Source of the DNA: Faecalibacterium sp. | GTDB taxonomy: Bacteria; Bacillota; Clostridia; Oscillospirales; Ruminococcaceae | Assembly (NCBI GenBank): GCA_022652735.1 | Contig: JALCRP010000021.1 | Coordinates: 1 to 35,074 of the forward strand | Direction of reading: 5' to 3' | DNA: 35,074 nt | Shown: positions 16,701 to 22,929 of the stretch, in pieces | How the letters are laid out: each line of letters starts with the position of its first letter | Position numbering within the stretch: the first letter of the stretch is position 1 | Notes under the pieces: generated by a model | Database searches by the model: none | Told to the model about the DNA's origin: nothing | What the model saw: only the letters and a program-made list of their open reading frames with translations | Made by a program: the position numbers and the translations under genes

Positions 16701-16903
16701 GCCTTCAGGCTGCCGCGGGCGCCGACGGCGCCGAGCACAACGCCTGCACGGTGCAGACGGTATCCGTGACGGTGTCCGTAATTCTGGGCCTGCTGCTAAG
16801 TTTTGCGGGCGGGCTGGCACACATTTCTCTGGCGGCGGTGCTGCTATACCAGATCGCGTGGTCAGCGCTGAGCATGGCGTTGACTTTGACGAAAAAGTAT
16901 TGA
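13751..16903 (+). CDS. Predicted P1B-type ATPase-derived pseudoenzyme with long disordered N-terminus
   Basis: 1050 residues, not a named gene. Residues 1 to about 480 are low in complexity (Glu, Pro, Ala, Lys), probably disordered and cytoplasmic, with three 11-residue repeats starting PTGE at 388, 399 and 410. From about 497 the layout follows a heavy-metal P-type ATPase: four membrane segments, a shortened middle domain, two more segments, a cytoplasmic domain and two final segments. The stretch QCMGAPLSATL (Cys727) takes the place of CPCALGLATP, VDMIHADAAELF that of VDTVVFDKTGTLT (Asp774 kept, KTGT lost), VLGSRELMTQEGI resembles the nucleotide domain, and LLVTADD (925-928) replaces the TGDN hinge; GDGxND is absent. 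I infer it neither hydrolyses ATP nor pumps. GGGAG precedes the ATG. The gene is in operon with rlmB; its role is unknown. Confidence 0.75.
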   Translation: MHKNKRGEPNEAAKDNAAEELLFHFDKKELEKKDGTVAENLARDQQFRKFFTTSVIEVPEEMRKVDRADPDNGAEETAEKKRGFFRGLFARPEEDDEEDIGVQIPEQAHKQAEETERSFAQKLEQPEDTGEIRLVPEAQKPRPRKAEPAQSTPAQPQKQPTAAARMPATEPARQAPQQAPAAKTPPVTAPMTANAAAKAPQMPPRSKKAGPVDVGSLLEKIDEVQAVAHGEEPAAEKTAAADAKKPQPPETANEKESAQTVMTLEPTAAELADRAPHKAKAETAQAPENVPTEKPMTENTAGGEALDGKPAEEAKPKATDAPHGRIVFADEMLQPTAPAAEARPTQEKKKNADEAQPESGDAGRMEPKPTEQPAPEEAAAAQGDTEEPTGEVSLLEEQPTGEIPLEDAEPTGEVPLMDEQAETEENLPPENAAPHSWQKLKNIFSGGQEPDEEPNEDADAEPAPKQPLAEEETLEYTSAEDAEAIRGELQARTAALTLRCVLSGILAVALIALDLMGQSVLPSPAIIDPVSAPAAWLGVHLILLGICIALALPILKNGVISLLPHKEPSADALATLAAVAAVLQTVVGLLQSNQFDPAKITVFSGAAALLLFADLLGQRISMDSVSDGFAVMTSGVENAAGYCLKDKHLLHALSEGMDENEPVLLLSRPGSLLKNFMAQSVAPHRSDRVAVEFARTLGVVGVIGFAVTLVKGGGLLMAVSVLAAVQCMGAPLSATLIRAIPSRLMQRAAAQVGAVVPGWPAIEQLGEVDMIHADAAELFPPMCAHLYGIKTFQKERVDLAILYATSILIESCNTLSGLFRNMIENHTDMLYPVKDLEKRPGLGFVAWCDNCRIVLGSRELMTQEGISLPAMDYENRYTQNGDRHVLYLAVSGELYAMFLYGYSGTKKVAHTLGLLRRENIRLLVTADDPTLTAARIEEAYRLRPGFVKVLSGEEANAMAPATAYQPTTEGCLVHLGGFASLAGGLQAAAGADGAEHNACTVQTVSVTVSVILGLLLSFAGGLAHISLAAVLLYQIAWSALSMALTLTKKY
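14912..15010 (+). repeat. Three 33-base (11-residue) repeats
   Basis: Codons for PTGE[V/I]xL recur at 14912, 14945 and 14978, an exact 33-base period within the disordered part of the pseudo-ATPase. A related DTGEIRL occurs once more at residues 128-134. The repeats differ at the third codon positions, so they are not fresh duplications. Confidence 0.75.
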
Positions 16904-16956
16904 GAGCGGCCGCGGCATAAACAAAAATAAATCGGAAAAATTGGGCAGATTCTCTC

Positions 16957-16985
16957 TTGACAGATTTTAGCTGTGATGCTATCCT
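16957..16985 (+). promoter_or_regulatory. Rubrerythrin promoter
   Basis: TTGACA (16957-16962), 17-base spacer, TATCCT (16980-16985), preceded by TGC (extended -10). A strong promoter. Confidence 0.87.
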
Positions 16986-16992
16986 GTGATAC

Positions 16993-17005
16993 AGGAATAA
17001 TTCCT
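16993..17005 (+). promoter_or_regulatory. Operator candidate at the rubrerythrin start site
   Basis: AGGAATAATTCCT, a 13-base perfect palindrome around a central base, 8 bases after the -10 box and thus over the expected transcription start. A 12/13 copy lies at the same place in the promoter of the dehydrogenase/rubredoxin fusion gene (24190-24202). The size and symmetry resemble Fur/PerR-family sites, but the sequence is not the Bacillus PerR box. Confidence 0.6.
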
Positions 17006-17053
17006 AAAAGCATAAAAACACAGCTGAATATAAAAATTTAGGAGGATTTTAGC

Positions 17054-17596
17054 ATGGAACTGAAAGGCAGCAAGACCGAAAAAAATCTGATGGAAGCATT
17101 TGCCGGCGAAAGCATGGCCCGCAACAAGTATACCTACTTTGCCAGCCAGGCCAAAAAAGACGGTTATGTACAGATGAACAAGATCTTTACCGAGACGGCT
17201 GACAATGAAAAAGAGCATGCCAAGATCTGGTTCAAACTTTTGCAGGATGAGGGCATTATCCCGGAAACGGCTAAGTGCCTCGCGATGGCCGCCGACGGCG
17301 AGCACGGCGAATGGACGGAGATGTACCCTCGTATGGCGGCAGACGCCAAGGAAGAGGGCTTTACCAAGATCGCAGCCCTGTTCACGATGGTGGCCGGCAT
17401 CGAAAAAGAGCACGAAGAACGCTATCGTGCACTGGCGGCAAACCTTGCCGACGGCAAGGTATTCGCCCGCACTGAAGAGAAAGTTTGGGTTTGCTCGAAC
17501 TGCGGCTATACCTTTATCGGCAAGAGCGCCCCGGAAAAATGCCCTGTCTGTGCCCACCCGAAGGATTACTTTGAGCTGAAGGCCAAGAACTACTAA
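17054..17596 (+). CDS. rbr: Rubrerythrin
   Basis: 180 residues: a four-helix ferritin-like di-iron domain (residues 1-135) and a C-terminal rubredoxin-like domain. Iron ligands are visible as Glu19, Glu52xxHis55 and Glu117xxHis120, and the FeS4 site as Cys147/Cys150 (CSNCGY) and Cys163/Cys166 (CPVCAHP). The family reduces hydrogen peroxide to water in anaerobes, with electrons delivered to the rubredoxin part. GGAGG precedes the ATG at 17054. It is expressed from its own promoter with a palindrome at the start site, and the nearest downstream terminator is at 17715-17750. It may accept electrons from rubredoxin-carrying proteins of the cell such as the fusion at 24271-26136; that link is inference. 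Confidence 0.95.
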   Translation: MELKGSKTEKNLMEAFAGESMARNKYTYFASQAKKDGYVQMNKIFTETADNEKEHAKIWFKLLQDEGIIPETAKCLAMAADGEHGEWTEMYPRMAADAKEEGFTKIAALFTMVAGIEKEHEERYRALAANLADGKVFARTEEKVWVCSNCGYTFIGKSAPEKCPVCAHPKDYFELKAKNY

Positions 17597-17620
17597 GCCC
17601 CAAAACGATCCCAAAACAAA

Positions 17621-17658
17621 TTTGCAACCTTTTTGCAATTTGGTATTGCATTTTGCAA
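17621..17658. repeat. Cluster of TTGCAA motifs upstream of the exporter promoter
   Basis: The self-complementary TTGCAA occurs at 17622, 17633 and 17653, and TTGCAT at 17646 serves as the -35 box. The spacings are 11, 13 and 7 bases. This could be a binding region for a metal-responsive repressor or simply an AT-rich upstream region. Confidence 0.4.
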
Positions 17659-17674
17659 AAAAAGTGCCTATACT
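17646..17674 (+). promoter_or_regulatory. Promoter upstream of the exporter leader
   Basis: TTGCAT (17646-17651), 17-base spacer, TATACT (17669-17674). Transcription would begin near 17681, some 100 bases before the exporter start codon, and the leader contains a full terminator. Confidence 0.75.
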
Positions 17675-17680
17675 ATCGTG

Positions 17681-17750
17681 GTAATGCGATGGATTTTATC
17701 GCAATCACGAAATTGCAGCCTACTGCGGTTTTGCGGTAGGCTGCTTTTTG
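17681..17750 (+). ncRNA. Putative attenuator leader or about 70-nt small RNA
   Basis: From the predicted start at about 17681 the RNA would form an imperfect stem (around 17677-17710, with GCGAT/ATCGC near the loop) and then a strong terminator hairpin ending in a U-run at about 17750. The exporter start codon is at 17780. Either most transcripts stop here unless a signal acts, or a separate small RNA is made. I see no yybP-ykoY (manganese) riboswitch core. Confidence 0.45.
17715..17750 (+). terminator. Terminator in the exporter leader
   Basis: GCAGCCTAC (17715-17723) pairs with GTAGGCTGC (17736-17744), loop TGCGGTTTTGCG with some further pairing, followed by TTTTTG. It may end the rubrerythrin transcript and attenuate the exporter transcript. 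Confidence 0.85.
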
Positions 17751-17779
17751 TTTCAACAGGCACAGAAGGGGAAACCGAG

Positions 17780-18655
17780 ATGGAATTGTTTTTGGATGTA
17801 TTGGTTGATACGCTGATTGACAGCGCGAAGATGCTGCCGTTTTTGTATCTGGCTTATCTTTTGATCGAGACGATCGAGCACCGGCACGGCGAAAAGATCG
17901 AGCGCGCGCTGGCTGGCGGCGGTAAATGGGGCTTTGTGCCGGGCGCGGCGCTGGGCATCATCCCGCAATGCGGATTTTCTGCGGTGGCATCGAACTTTTA
18001 TGCTTCGCGCGTAATCACGCTGGGCACGTTGCTGGCCGTGTATCTTTCGACAAGCGACGAGGCCGTGCCGCTGCTGGCGGCGATGCCGGAAAAATGGAAC
18101 ATGCTGGCGCTGTTGCTTGTTATCAAATTTTGCTATGCGTTGGCGGTGGGCTTTGTGCTGGATGTCGTGCTGCGCCGGCTGATGCCTGACGGCCTGCGCG
18201 GCGGCTATACGGGCCGCGCGGCCGAAGTTGACTGCCACGAAAAGCATGCCGGCAAAGAGGAAAGCGTCTGGCTGGCCGCCCTGCGGCATACCGCCGAAAT
18301 CTTTGTGTTCATCCTGCTGTTCGGGCTGGTATTCGGCATGATCGTGGAATGGATCGGGTATGACACCTTCGCGGCGATGCTGGGCAGTTTGGGCTTTGCC
18401 CAGCCGCTGGTGGCGGCTTTGGTGGGGCTGATCCCGAACTGTGCGGCGAGCGTCCTTTTGACGCAGCTGTATCTGGCGGGCGCGCTGCGCTTTTCAAGCC
18501 TTGTGGCCGGCCTGTGCGCCGGCGCGGGCGTAGGGCTGGCCGTGCTGTGGCGCACCAACCCCAGCGTAAAGCAAAATGCCTTTATCACAGCATTGCTGTG
18601 GGCGACGGGGGCGGCCGCGGGCGTATTGATGCAGCTGATCGCCATGCTTTTCTGA
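17780..18655 (+). CDS. Putative manganese/heavy-metal exporter (ArsP_2 / 10TM family)
   Basis: 291 residues, almost entirely hydrophobic, with an internal repeat of GIIPQCGFSA (residues 59-68) and GLIPNCAASV (217-226). This is the hallmark of the family described as putative 10TM heavy-metal exporters and often named putative manganese transporter. STSDEAVPLL (90-99) is also typical. The loop between the halves holds DCHEKHAGKEE (151-161), a possible metal-binding stretch. The substrate is not proven for the family. The ATG at 17780 follows AAGGGG; the upstream extension crosses the terminator and is rejected. A leader with a complete terminator suggests regulated read-through. A terminator follows at 18690-18734. 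Confidence 0.8.
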   Translation: MELFLDVLVDTLIDSAKMLPFLYLAYLLIETIEHRHGEKIERALAGGGKWGFVPGAALGIIPQCGFSAVASNFYASRVITLGTLLAVYLSTSDEAVPLLAAMPEKWNMLALLLVIKFCYALAVGFVLDVVLRRLMPDGLRGGYTGRAAEVDCHEKHAGKEESVWLAALRHTAEIFVFILLFGLVFGMIVEWIGYDTFAAMLGSLGFAQPLVAALVGLIPNCAASVLLTQLYLAGALRFSSLVAGLCAGAGVGLAVLWRTNPSVKQNAFITALLWATGAAAGVLMQLIAMLF

Positions 18656-18689
18656 GCGGGCGGATGCGGCATCTAAAATAAGATCACAA

Positions 18690-18734
18690 AACAGCGCCGA
18701 GACTGCAAAAAAAGCAGCCACGGCGCTGTTTTTT
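18690..18734 (+). terminator. Exporter gene terminator
   Basis: ACAGCGCCG (18691-18699) pairs with CGGCGCTGT (18721-18729), followed by TTTTTT; the loop contains a smaller hairpin (ctgc/gcag). Confidence 0.88.
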
Positions 18735-18735
18735 A

Positions 18736-18744
18736 TGGTATACT
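18736..18744 (+). promoter_or_regulatory. Extended -10 promoter of the HAD gene
   Basis: TGGTATACT, an extended -10 element directly after the previous terminator. No clear -35 box (AGCCAC at 17-base spacing). Confidence 0.65.
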
Positions 18745-18796
18745 GATTTTGTCCGCGCGGCAAATTTTCCGCGCCGGGACGGAAAGGAAACGAAAA

Positions 18797-19633
18797 ATGC
18801 CCTATCGGATGCTTGCCTGTGATTTTGATAATACGCTGGTGCCTTTTGGCGAGGCAGGGCCTCGGCCGGAGGTTGCGGCCGAGATTCGCCGAATCCAAAA
18901 AGCGGGCACGGCGTTTGTGGTATGCACGGGGCGGTGCAAGGCCGCGCTGGAAACCAATCCTGCGCTTTTGCGGGGCCTGCGGTATGATTACGCCGTATGC
19001 TCGAACGGCGGGCAGGTTGTGGACAAAGCAGGGAAAACGCTTTTCTCGGCGCCGATGACCAACGAGGAAATGTATGCCCTTGTCGATTTTTGCGAAGACT
19101 ATGAGCATCCGCTGGAGTTTGCGTTTTCCGATGGATACTATGCCTATGAAGGCTATGAGGAACTGGCCAAATTTTACCGCACACGCCAACAAACCGGCTT
19201 GGTTGTATACGACGGCGAAGATCAAGACCGGCATTTGACCGAAATGCCGACGGCCGCGTTTTTGGATTTTCCGGCGGGCGAGCTGGAACGCTTCCAGGCT
19301 AAATACGGCTATTTGAACATTGAATTTCTGCTGATCGGTGAAGAAAAGGGCCATTACTATTATGATGTGATGCATGCAGGCACCGATAAAGGCGTGGGCC
19401 TGCGTGGCCTGTGTGAAGCTATCGGCATCCCGCTAAATCAGGTGGTGGCCGTGGGCGACGGCAACAACGACATCGGCATGCTGAAGGCTGCGGGCCTCGG
19501 CTGTGCGATGGGCAACGCCGCGCCGGCCGTAAAGGCCGCGGCGGGCCGTGTGATCGGCGATGTAAAGGAAAATGGACTTGCAGCCCTGACGGCAGAGCTT
19601 TGGCCCGCAGCGGACAGCGAAAACCGTCCGTAA
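18797..19633 (+). CDS. Cof-type HAD hydrolase
   Basis: 278 residues of the Cof (HAD-IIB) sub-family, cytoplasmic phosphatases acting on sugar phosphates, flavin precursors or similar small molecules. Motif 1 is DFDNTL (residues 9-14; Asp9 is the nucleophile), motif 2 lies in VVCTGR, and motif 4 is VGDGNNDIGML (Asp221). The preceding GVGLRGLCEAIGI supplies the motif 3 lysine region. The C2-type cap lies between, from about residue 85 to 190. The substrate cannot be predicted. The ATG at 18797 is preceded by GGAAAGGAAA; the 16 in-frame codons upstream are rejected for lack of a ribosome binding site. The next gene starts 119 bases later in the same direction and has no promoter of its own that I can see. 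Confidence 0.9.
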   Translation: MPYRMLACDFDNTLVPFGEAGPRPEVAAEIRRIQKAGTAFVVCTGRCKAALETNPALLRGLRYDYAVCSNGGQVVDKAGKTLFSAPMTNEEMYALVDFCEDYEHPLEFAFSDGYYAYEGYEELAKFYRTRQQTGLVVYDGEDQDRHLTEMPTAAFLDFPAGELERFQAKYGYLNIEFLLIGEEKGHYYYDVMHAGTDKGVGLRGLCEAIGIPLNQVVAVGDGNNDIGMLKAAGLGCAMGNAAPAVKAAAGRVIGDVKENGLAALTAELWPAADSENRP

Positions 19634-19752
19634 ACCTTGTAAAAGGCGCGAAAACGCAAAAAGCAGCGCGGCGCGGCCAAAAAGCAAGACGCAAAAAGAG
19701 CACAAGCAATCCGCCGCTTTGCGGCACAGATTAAAAAAGAGGCGACAAGGCA

Positions 19753-20238
19753 ATGAGCTTTCCCCCTGTATGGTCGGCGCAAAGCCGCGCGCTGATTTTA
19801 GGCACGTGGCCCAGCCCGAAAAGCCGCGCGATGGAATTTTATTACGGGCATCCGCAAAACCGTTTTTGGCCGATGATGGCCCAACTGACCGGCGAGGCTG
19901 TGCCGGAGATTTCGGATGTGGAAGCGAAAAAGCACATCATCCTCGCGCACGGGCTGGCGCTTTGGGATACGCTGGCCGCCTGCGAGATTACCGGCGCGGC
20001 CGATGCCTCTATCCGCGCCGAAAAGCCAAACGATGTGCCAGCACTTTTGCGTAAGGCGCCGATCGAAGCCGTGTTCTGTAACGGAAGCGTGGCGTATAAA
20101 ATGTACGAAAAGTATCTGCGCGCGGCCTGCGGCATCGCCGCGGTGCGCCTGCCCAGCACAAGCCCCGCCAACGCCGCCGTGCGCCCGGGGAATTTGTGTG
20201 AAATATGGGGCGCGGCGCTGGCCCCCTACTTGCGATAA
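19753..20238 (+). CDS. DNA-deoxyinosine/uracil glycosylase family protein
   Basis: 161 residues of the uracil-DNA glycosylase superfamily. ILGTWPSPKSR (residues 15-25) and YYGHPQNRFWP (30-40) are the motif pair I know from the hypoxanthine-DNA glycosylase (family 6 UDG-like) group; LPSTSPANA (142-150) is the motif 2 equivalent. Such enzymes remove deaminated bases and start base excision repair. Whether this one prefers hypoxanthine or uracil cannot be read. AAGAGG lies shortly before the ATG. It probably shares the HAD transcript. No terminator is evident before the next promoter. Confidence 0.85.
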   Translation: MSFPPVWSAQSRALILGTWPSPKSRAMEFYYGHPQNRFWPMMAQLTGEAVPEISDVEAKKHIILAHGLALWDTLAACEITGAADASIRAEKPNDVPALLRKAPIEAVFCNGSVAYKMYEKYLRAACGIAAVRLPSTSPANAAVRPGNLCEIWGAALAPYLR

Positions 20239-20272
20239 CCCACAGAACATTGTAAATTATTTATGAAACGCT

Positions 20273-20300
20273 TTGCGCGGGCGCGCAGGGCTGTTATAAT
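20273..20300 (+). promoter_or_regulatory. Promoter of the xpaC-telA operon
   Basis: TTGCGC (20273-20278), 16-base spacer, TATAAT (20295-20300) with an extended TGT before it. Confidence 0.75.
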
Positions 20301-20347
20301 ACAAAGCAACATCAAAAGGCGGCCTGCCGCCCGGAAAGGATTTCATT

Positions 20348-20974
20348 ATGAGCAAAATCATCCGCACCGAAAAGCCGAGCGTCCTGCCGTGGTACGGGCT
20401 GGCCGCCGTGTGGCTCGTGTTCGGGCTGGTGTTTCCGCTGTACAAGCTGGGGATGCTGATCGTTACGGCAATCGTAGGGGCCGGCGTGTTTTTCGCGCTG
20501 AAGAAGCTATGCCCGCCGCGCGTGATCGAACAGGAAGTGGACTTCCATACCGGCGTGGGCGACGTGGACGAAATGCTGGCCGGCATGCAAAAACAGCTGG
20601 ATACGCTGCACCGCCTGAACGAAGAGCTGCCTGAGCCGGGGCTTTCTGCCGCGATGAGCCGCATGGAAAAAGCGGGCCGCAGCATTGTGGAGGTTGTAGA
20701 GAAAAACCCCGCCAAGGCCAAAGAGGCGCGTAGGTTTGCCAACTACTATCTGCCGGATGCCGTGAACGTGCTGAACCAGTATGCCACGCTGGCCCGGCAG
20801 GGTGTGCGCGGCGAAAACGCCGCCGAGATCAAGGCGAAAGTAGATCAGAACGCCGCGAGCATCGCCACCGCATTTGAAAATCAGCTCGACAGCCTGTATG
20901 CATCGGAGAGCATGAACCTCGATGCCGACGTGGAAGTGCTGCAAAATATGATGAAAGGGCAGGGGCTGCAGTAA
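20348..20974 (+). CDS. xpaC: XpaC-like protein (5-bromo-4-chloroindolyl phosphate hydrolysis family)
   Basis: 208 residues. Two membrane segments near the N-terminus (about residues 14-32 and 34-51) anchor a helical cytoplasmic part. The family (PF10112) is named after an old Bacillus phenotype and its biochemical role is not established. It is commonly found directly before telA/yaaN, as here, where telA follows after 67 bases. GGAAAGGA lies 7 bases before the ATG. The gene heads a four-gene operon that ends in a TPM-domain protein, all envelope or membrane-related. The symbol reflects family membership only. Confidence 0.82.
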   Translation: MSKIIRTEKPSVLPWYGLAAVWLVFGLVFPLYKLGMLIVTAIVGAGVFFALKKLCPPRVIEQEVDFHTGVGDVDEMLAGMQKQLDTLHRLNEELPEPGLSAAMSRMEKAGRSIVEVVEKNPAKAKEARRFANYYLPDAVNVLNQYATLARQGVRGENAAEIKAKVDQNAASIATAFENQLDSLYASESMNLDADVEVLQNMMKGQGLQ

Positions 20975-21041
20975 GCCCGTGGCTTTTTCCAAATAAAAAA
21001 TCCCGCACCCGTTTCAATAAAGAAAGGATGGAATCATTATT

Positions 21042-22220
21042 ATGGCAGAAAATGAAAACAATGCGATTGAATTAAGCTTGGACGAGCCGACTTCCCCCTC
21101 CCTTACGCTGGACCCGACCGGCGACATCGCCGCGGCGGCCGAACAGGAAAAGAAAGAAGAACAGGCCAAAGCGGCAAAGCCTGTGGAAGCGCAGATCGAG
21201 CTTAGCCCCGAGGAGCAGAAGGCCGTCGATGATTTTGCGGAAAAAATCGACATCACCAACAGCCAGCAGGTGTTGCAATACGGCGCTTCGAGCCAGAAAA
21301 AGATCGGCGATTTCTCCGAGGCGGCCCTTTCCAAGGTGCGCACGAAGGATTTGGGCGAAGTGGGCGGCATGATTACGAACCTCGTGACAGAGCTGAAAAA
21401 CTTTAACCTGAACGAGGAAGACCAGAAGGGCTTTATGGGCTTTTTCAAAAAGAAGGCCCTGCAGATCGAGCAGCTGAAAACCCGCTACAATAAGGTTGAG
21501 ACGAACGTCGAAAATATTCAGGGCATGCTCGAACAGCATCAGGTAACGCTTTTGAAAGACATTGCCATGCTGGATAAAATGTATGCGCTGAACATGACGC
21601 ATTACAAGGAGCTTTCGATGTACATCCTTGCCGGCAAGAAAAAGCTGGCCGAGGTACGCGCAAATGAGCTTCAGGCGGCCGTAGACAAGGCCCACAAGAC
21701 GGGCCTGCCCGAAGATGCACAGGCCGCGCGCGACCTTTCCGATATGTGCGAGCGCTTTGAGAAAAAGCTGTACGATCTTGAGCTGACGCGCAACATCAGC
21801 ATCCAGATGGGCCCGCAGATCCGCCTGATCCAGAACAACGACACGATGATGGCGGAAAAGATTCAATCGACCATCCTGAACACGATCCCGCTTTGGAAAA
21901 ACCAGATGGTTCTGGCGCTGGGCATGGCACACAGCCAGCAGGCGATGGAAGCCGAGCGCGCCGTGACGGATATGACGAACGACCTGCTGAAGAAGAACGC
22001 CGAGGCCCTGAAGATGGGCACCATCGAGACGGCGAAGGAATCGCAGCGCGGCATTGTGGACATCGAAACGCTGCAGACGACCAACCGCAGTTTGATCGAG
22101 ACGCTCGACGAGCTGAACAAGATCCAGACAGAGGGCCGCGAAAAGCGCGCTGCTGCCGAGGTCGAGCTTGGCCGCATCGAGGGCGAACTGAAGCAGAAGA
22201 TGATGGAGATCAATCGCTGA
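21042..22220 (+). CDS. telA: TelA/YaaN family protein (toxic anion resistance)
   Basis: 392 residues, soluble and mostly long helices with coiled-coil character, matching the TelA family (PF05816) linked to tellurite and other stress resistance in plasmids and found as yaaN in Bacillus. Typical stretches are LQIEQLKTRYNKVETNVENI and TNRSLIETLDELNKIQTEG. An acidic, flexible first 60 residues precede the core. The mechanism of the family is unknown. AAAGGA lies 13 bases before the ATG. The stop codon is only one base from the next start, so the downstream LemA-like gene is translationally coupled. Confidence 0.9.
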   Translation: MAENENNAIELSLDEPTSPSLTLDPTGDIAAAAEQEKKEEQAKAAKPVEAQIELSPEEQKAVDDFAEKIDITNSQQVLQYGASSQKKIGDFSEAALSKVRTKDLGEVGGMITNLVTELKNFNLNEEDQKGFMGFFKKKALQIEQLKTRYNKVETNVENIQGMLEQHQVTLLKDIAMLDKMYALNMTHYKELSMYILAGKKKLAEVRANELQAAVDKAHKTGLPEDAQAARDLSDMCERFEKKLYDLELTRNISIQMGPQIRLIQNNDTMMAEKIQSTILNTIPLWKNQMVLALGMAHSQQAMEAERAVTDMTNDLLKKNAEALKMGTIETAKESQRGIVDIETLQTTNRSLIETLDELNKIQTEGREKRAAAEVELGRIEGELKQKMMEINR

Positions 22221-22221
22221 T

Positions 22222-22929
22222 ATGGCAAACGCAGATTTTAACCAACAAAATACGCCACAGGGCGGGTTTTCGGCAGAGAGCTACCGTGCCGCGGCCGAAA
22301 AGCCGGCCCGCAGCCTGACCCCGACGCAGCAAAAGCTGGCCGCGGCCGAAAAGAAACTGCCCGCCGCACTGCAAAGCAAGGCGGCCGCCACGGCGATTGC
22401 TGTCGTGATGATTGTGCTTTCGGTGTTCGGCTTCGGCGGCGCAAAGCTGCGCGGCCGGTATACGGAAGTGGAAAATGCCGTAACCATCGGCGTGGCGGCG
22501 GATACGCGATACAGCAGCGAATACACCGTTGCGGCGCAGCTTTCAGCCCGCGCATCAAACGCGCAAAGCCTGATTACCGCGGCCGGCGATCTGCTGGGCA
22601 CGGATAACAGCTATGTTGCGGCGGCGCAGGCGGCGCTTAGCGCGCTGAACGAGGCGAGGGACGGCACAAGCGTGAAGGCGATGCACGATACGGACGCTGC
22701 GCTGGAAGCCGCGGCCGACGCGCTGTACGCCGAGGCACAAAGCGTATCCGGCAACGCGACCAAAATGGGCACACTGCAAACCTCCTACACCAACTATAAC
22801 AGTGCGGGGCGTGTGCTGGGAAATCTGAGCTACAACGAATTGGCACAAACCTATAACGACGAAGCCGGCTTCCCGGCGAACCTGATTGGCTCGCTGTGGG
22901 GCTGCGGAAAGGCGGAACTGTTCGCATGA
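22222..22929 (+). CDS. LemA-like membrane-anchored protein
   Basis: 235 residues. A soluble N-terminal 50 residues, one membrane segment (about 53-72) and a helical outer domain with YTEVENAVTIGVAADTRYSSEY and a later AQTYNDEAGFPANLIGSLW. The Asn/Tyr pattern near the C-terminus (YNxxxxFPxxLI) is characteristic of LemA proteins, and LemA genes are often paired with TPM-domain genes, as here. The first part is longer and more divergent than in classical LemA. The start is one base after telA; the ribosome binding site (GATGGAG) lies inside telA. The stop overlaps the next start by four bases (ATGA). Confidence 0.75.
   Translation: MANADFNQQNTPQGGFSAESYRAAAEKPARSLTPTQQKLAAAEKKLPAALQSKAAATAIAVVMIVLSVFGFGGAKLRGRYTEVENAVTIGVAADTRYSSEYTVAAQLSARASNAQSLITAAGDLLGTDNSYVAAAQAALSALNEARDGTSVKAMHDTDAALEAAADALYAEAQSVSGNATKMGTLQTSYTNYNSAGRVLGNLSYNELAQTYNDEAGFPANLIGSLWGCGKAELFA

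Noticed and set aside
17675..17780. yybP-ykoY manganese riboswitch before the exporter
   Set aside because: The leader is too short and lacks the conserved purine-rich internal loops. Only a generic hairpin and terminator are seen.
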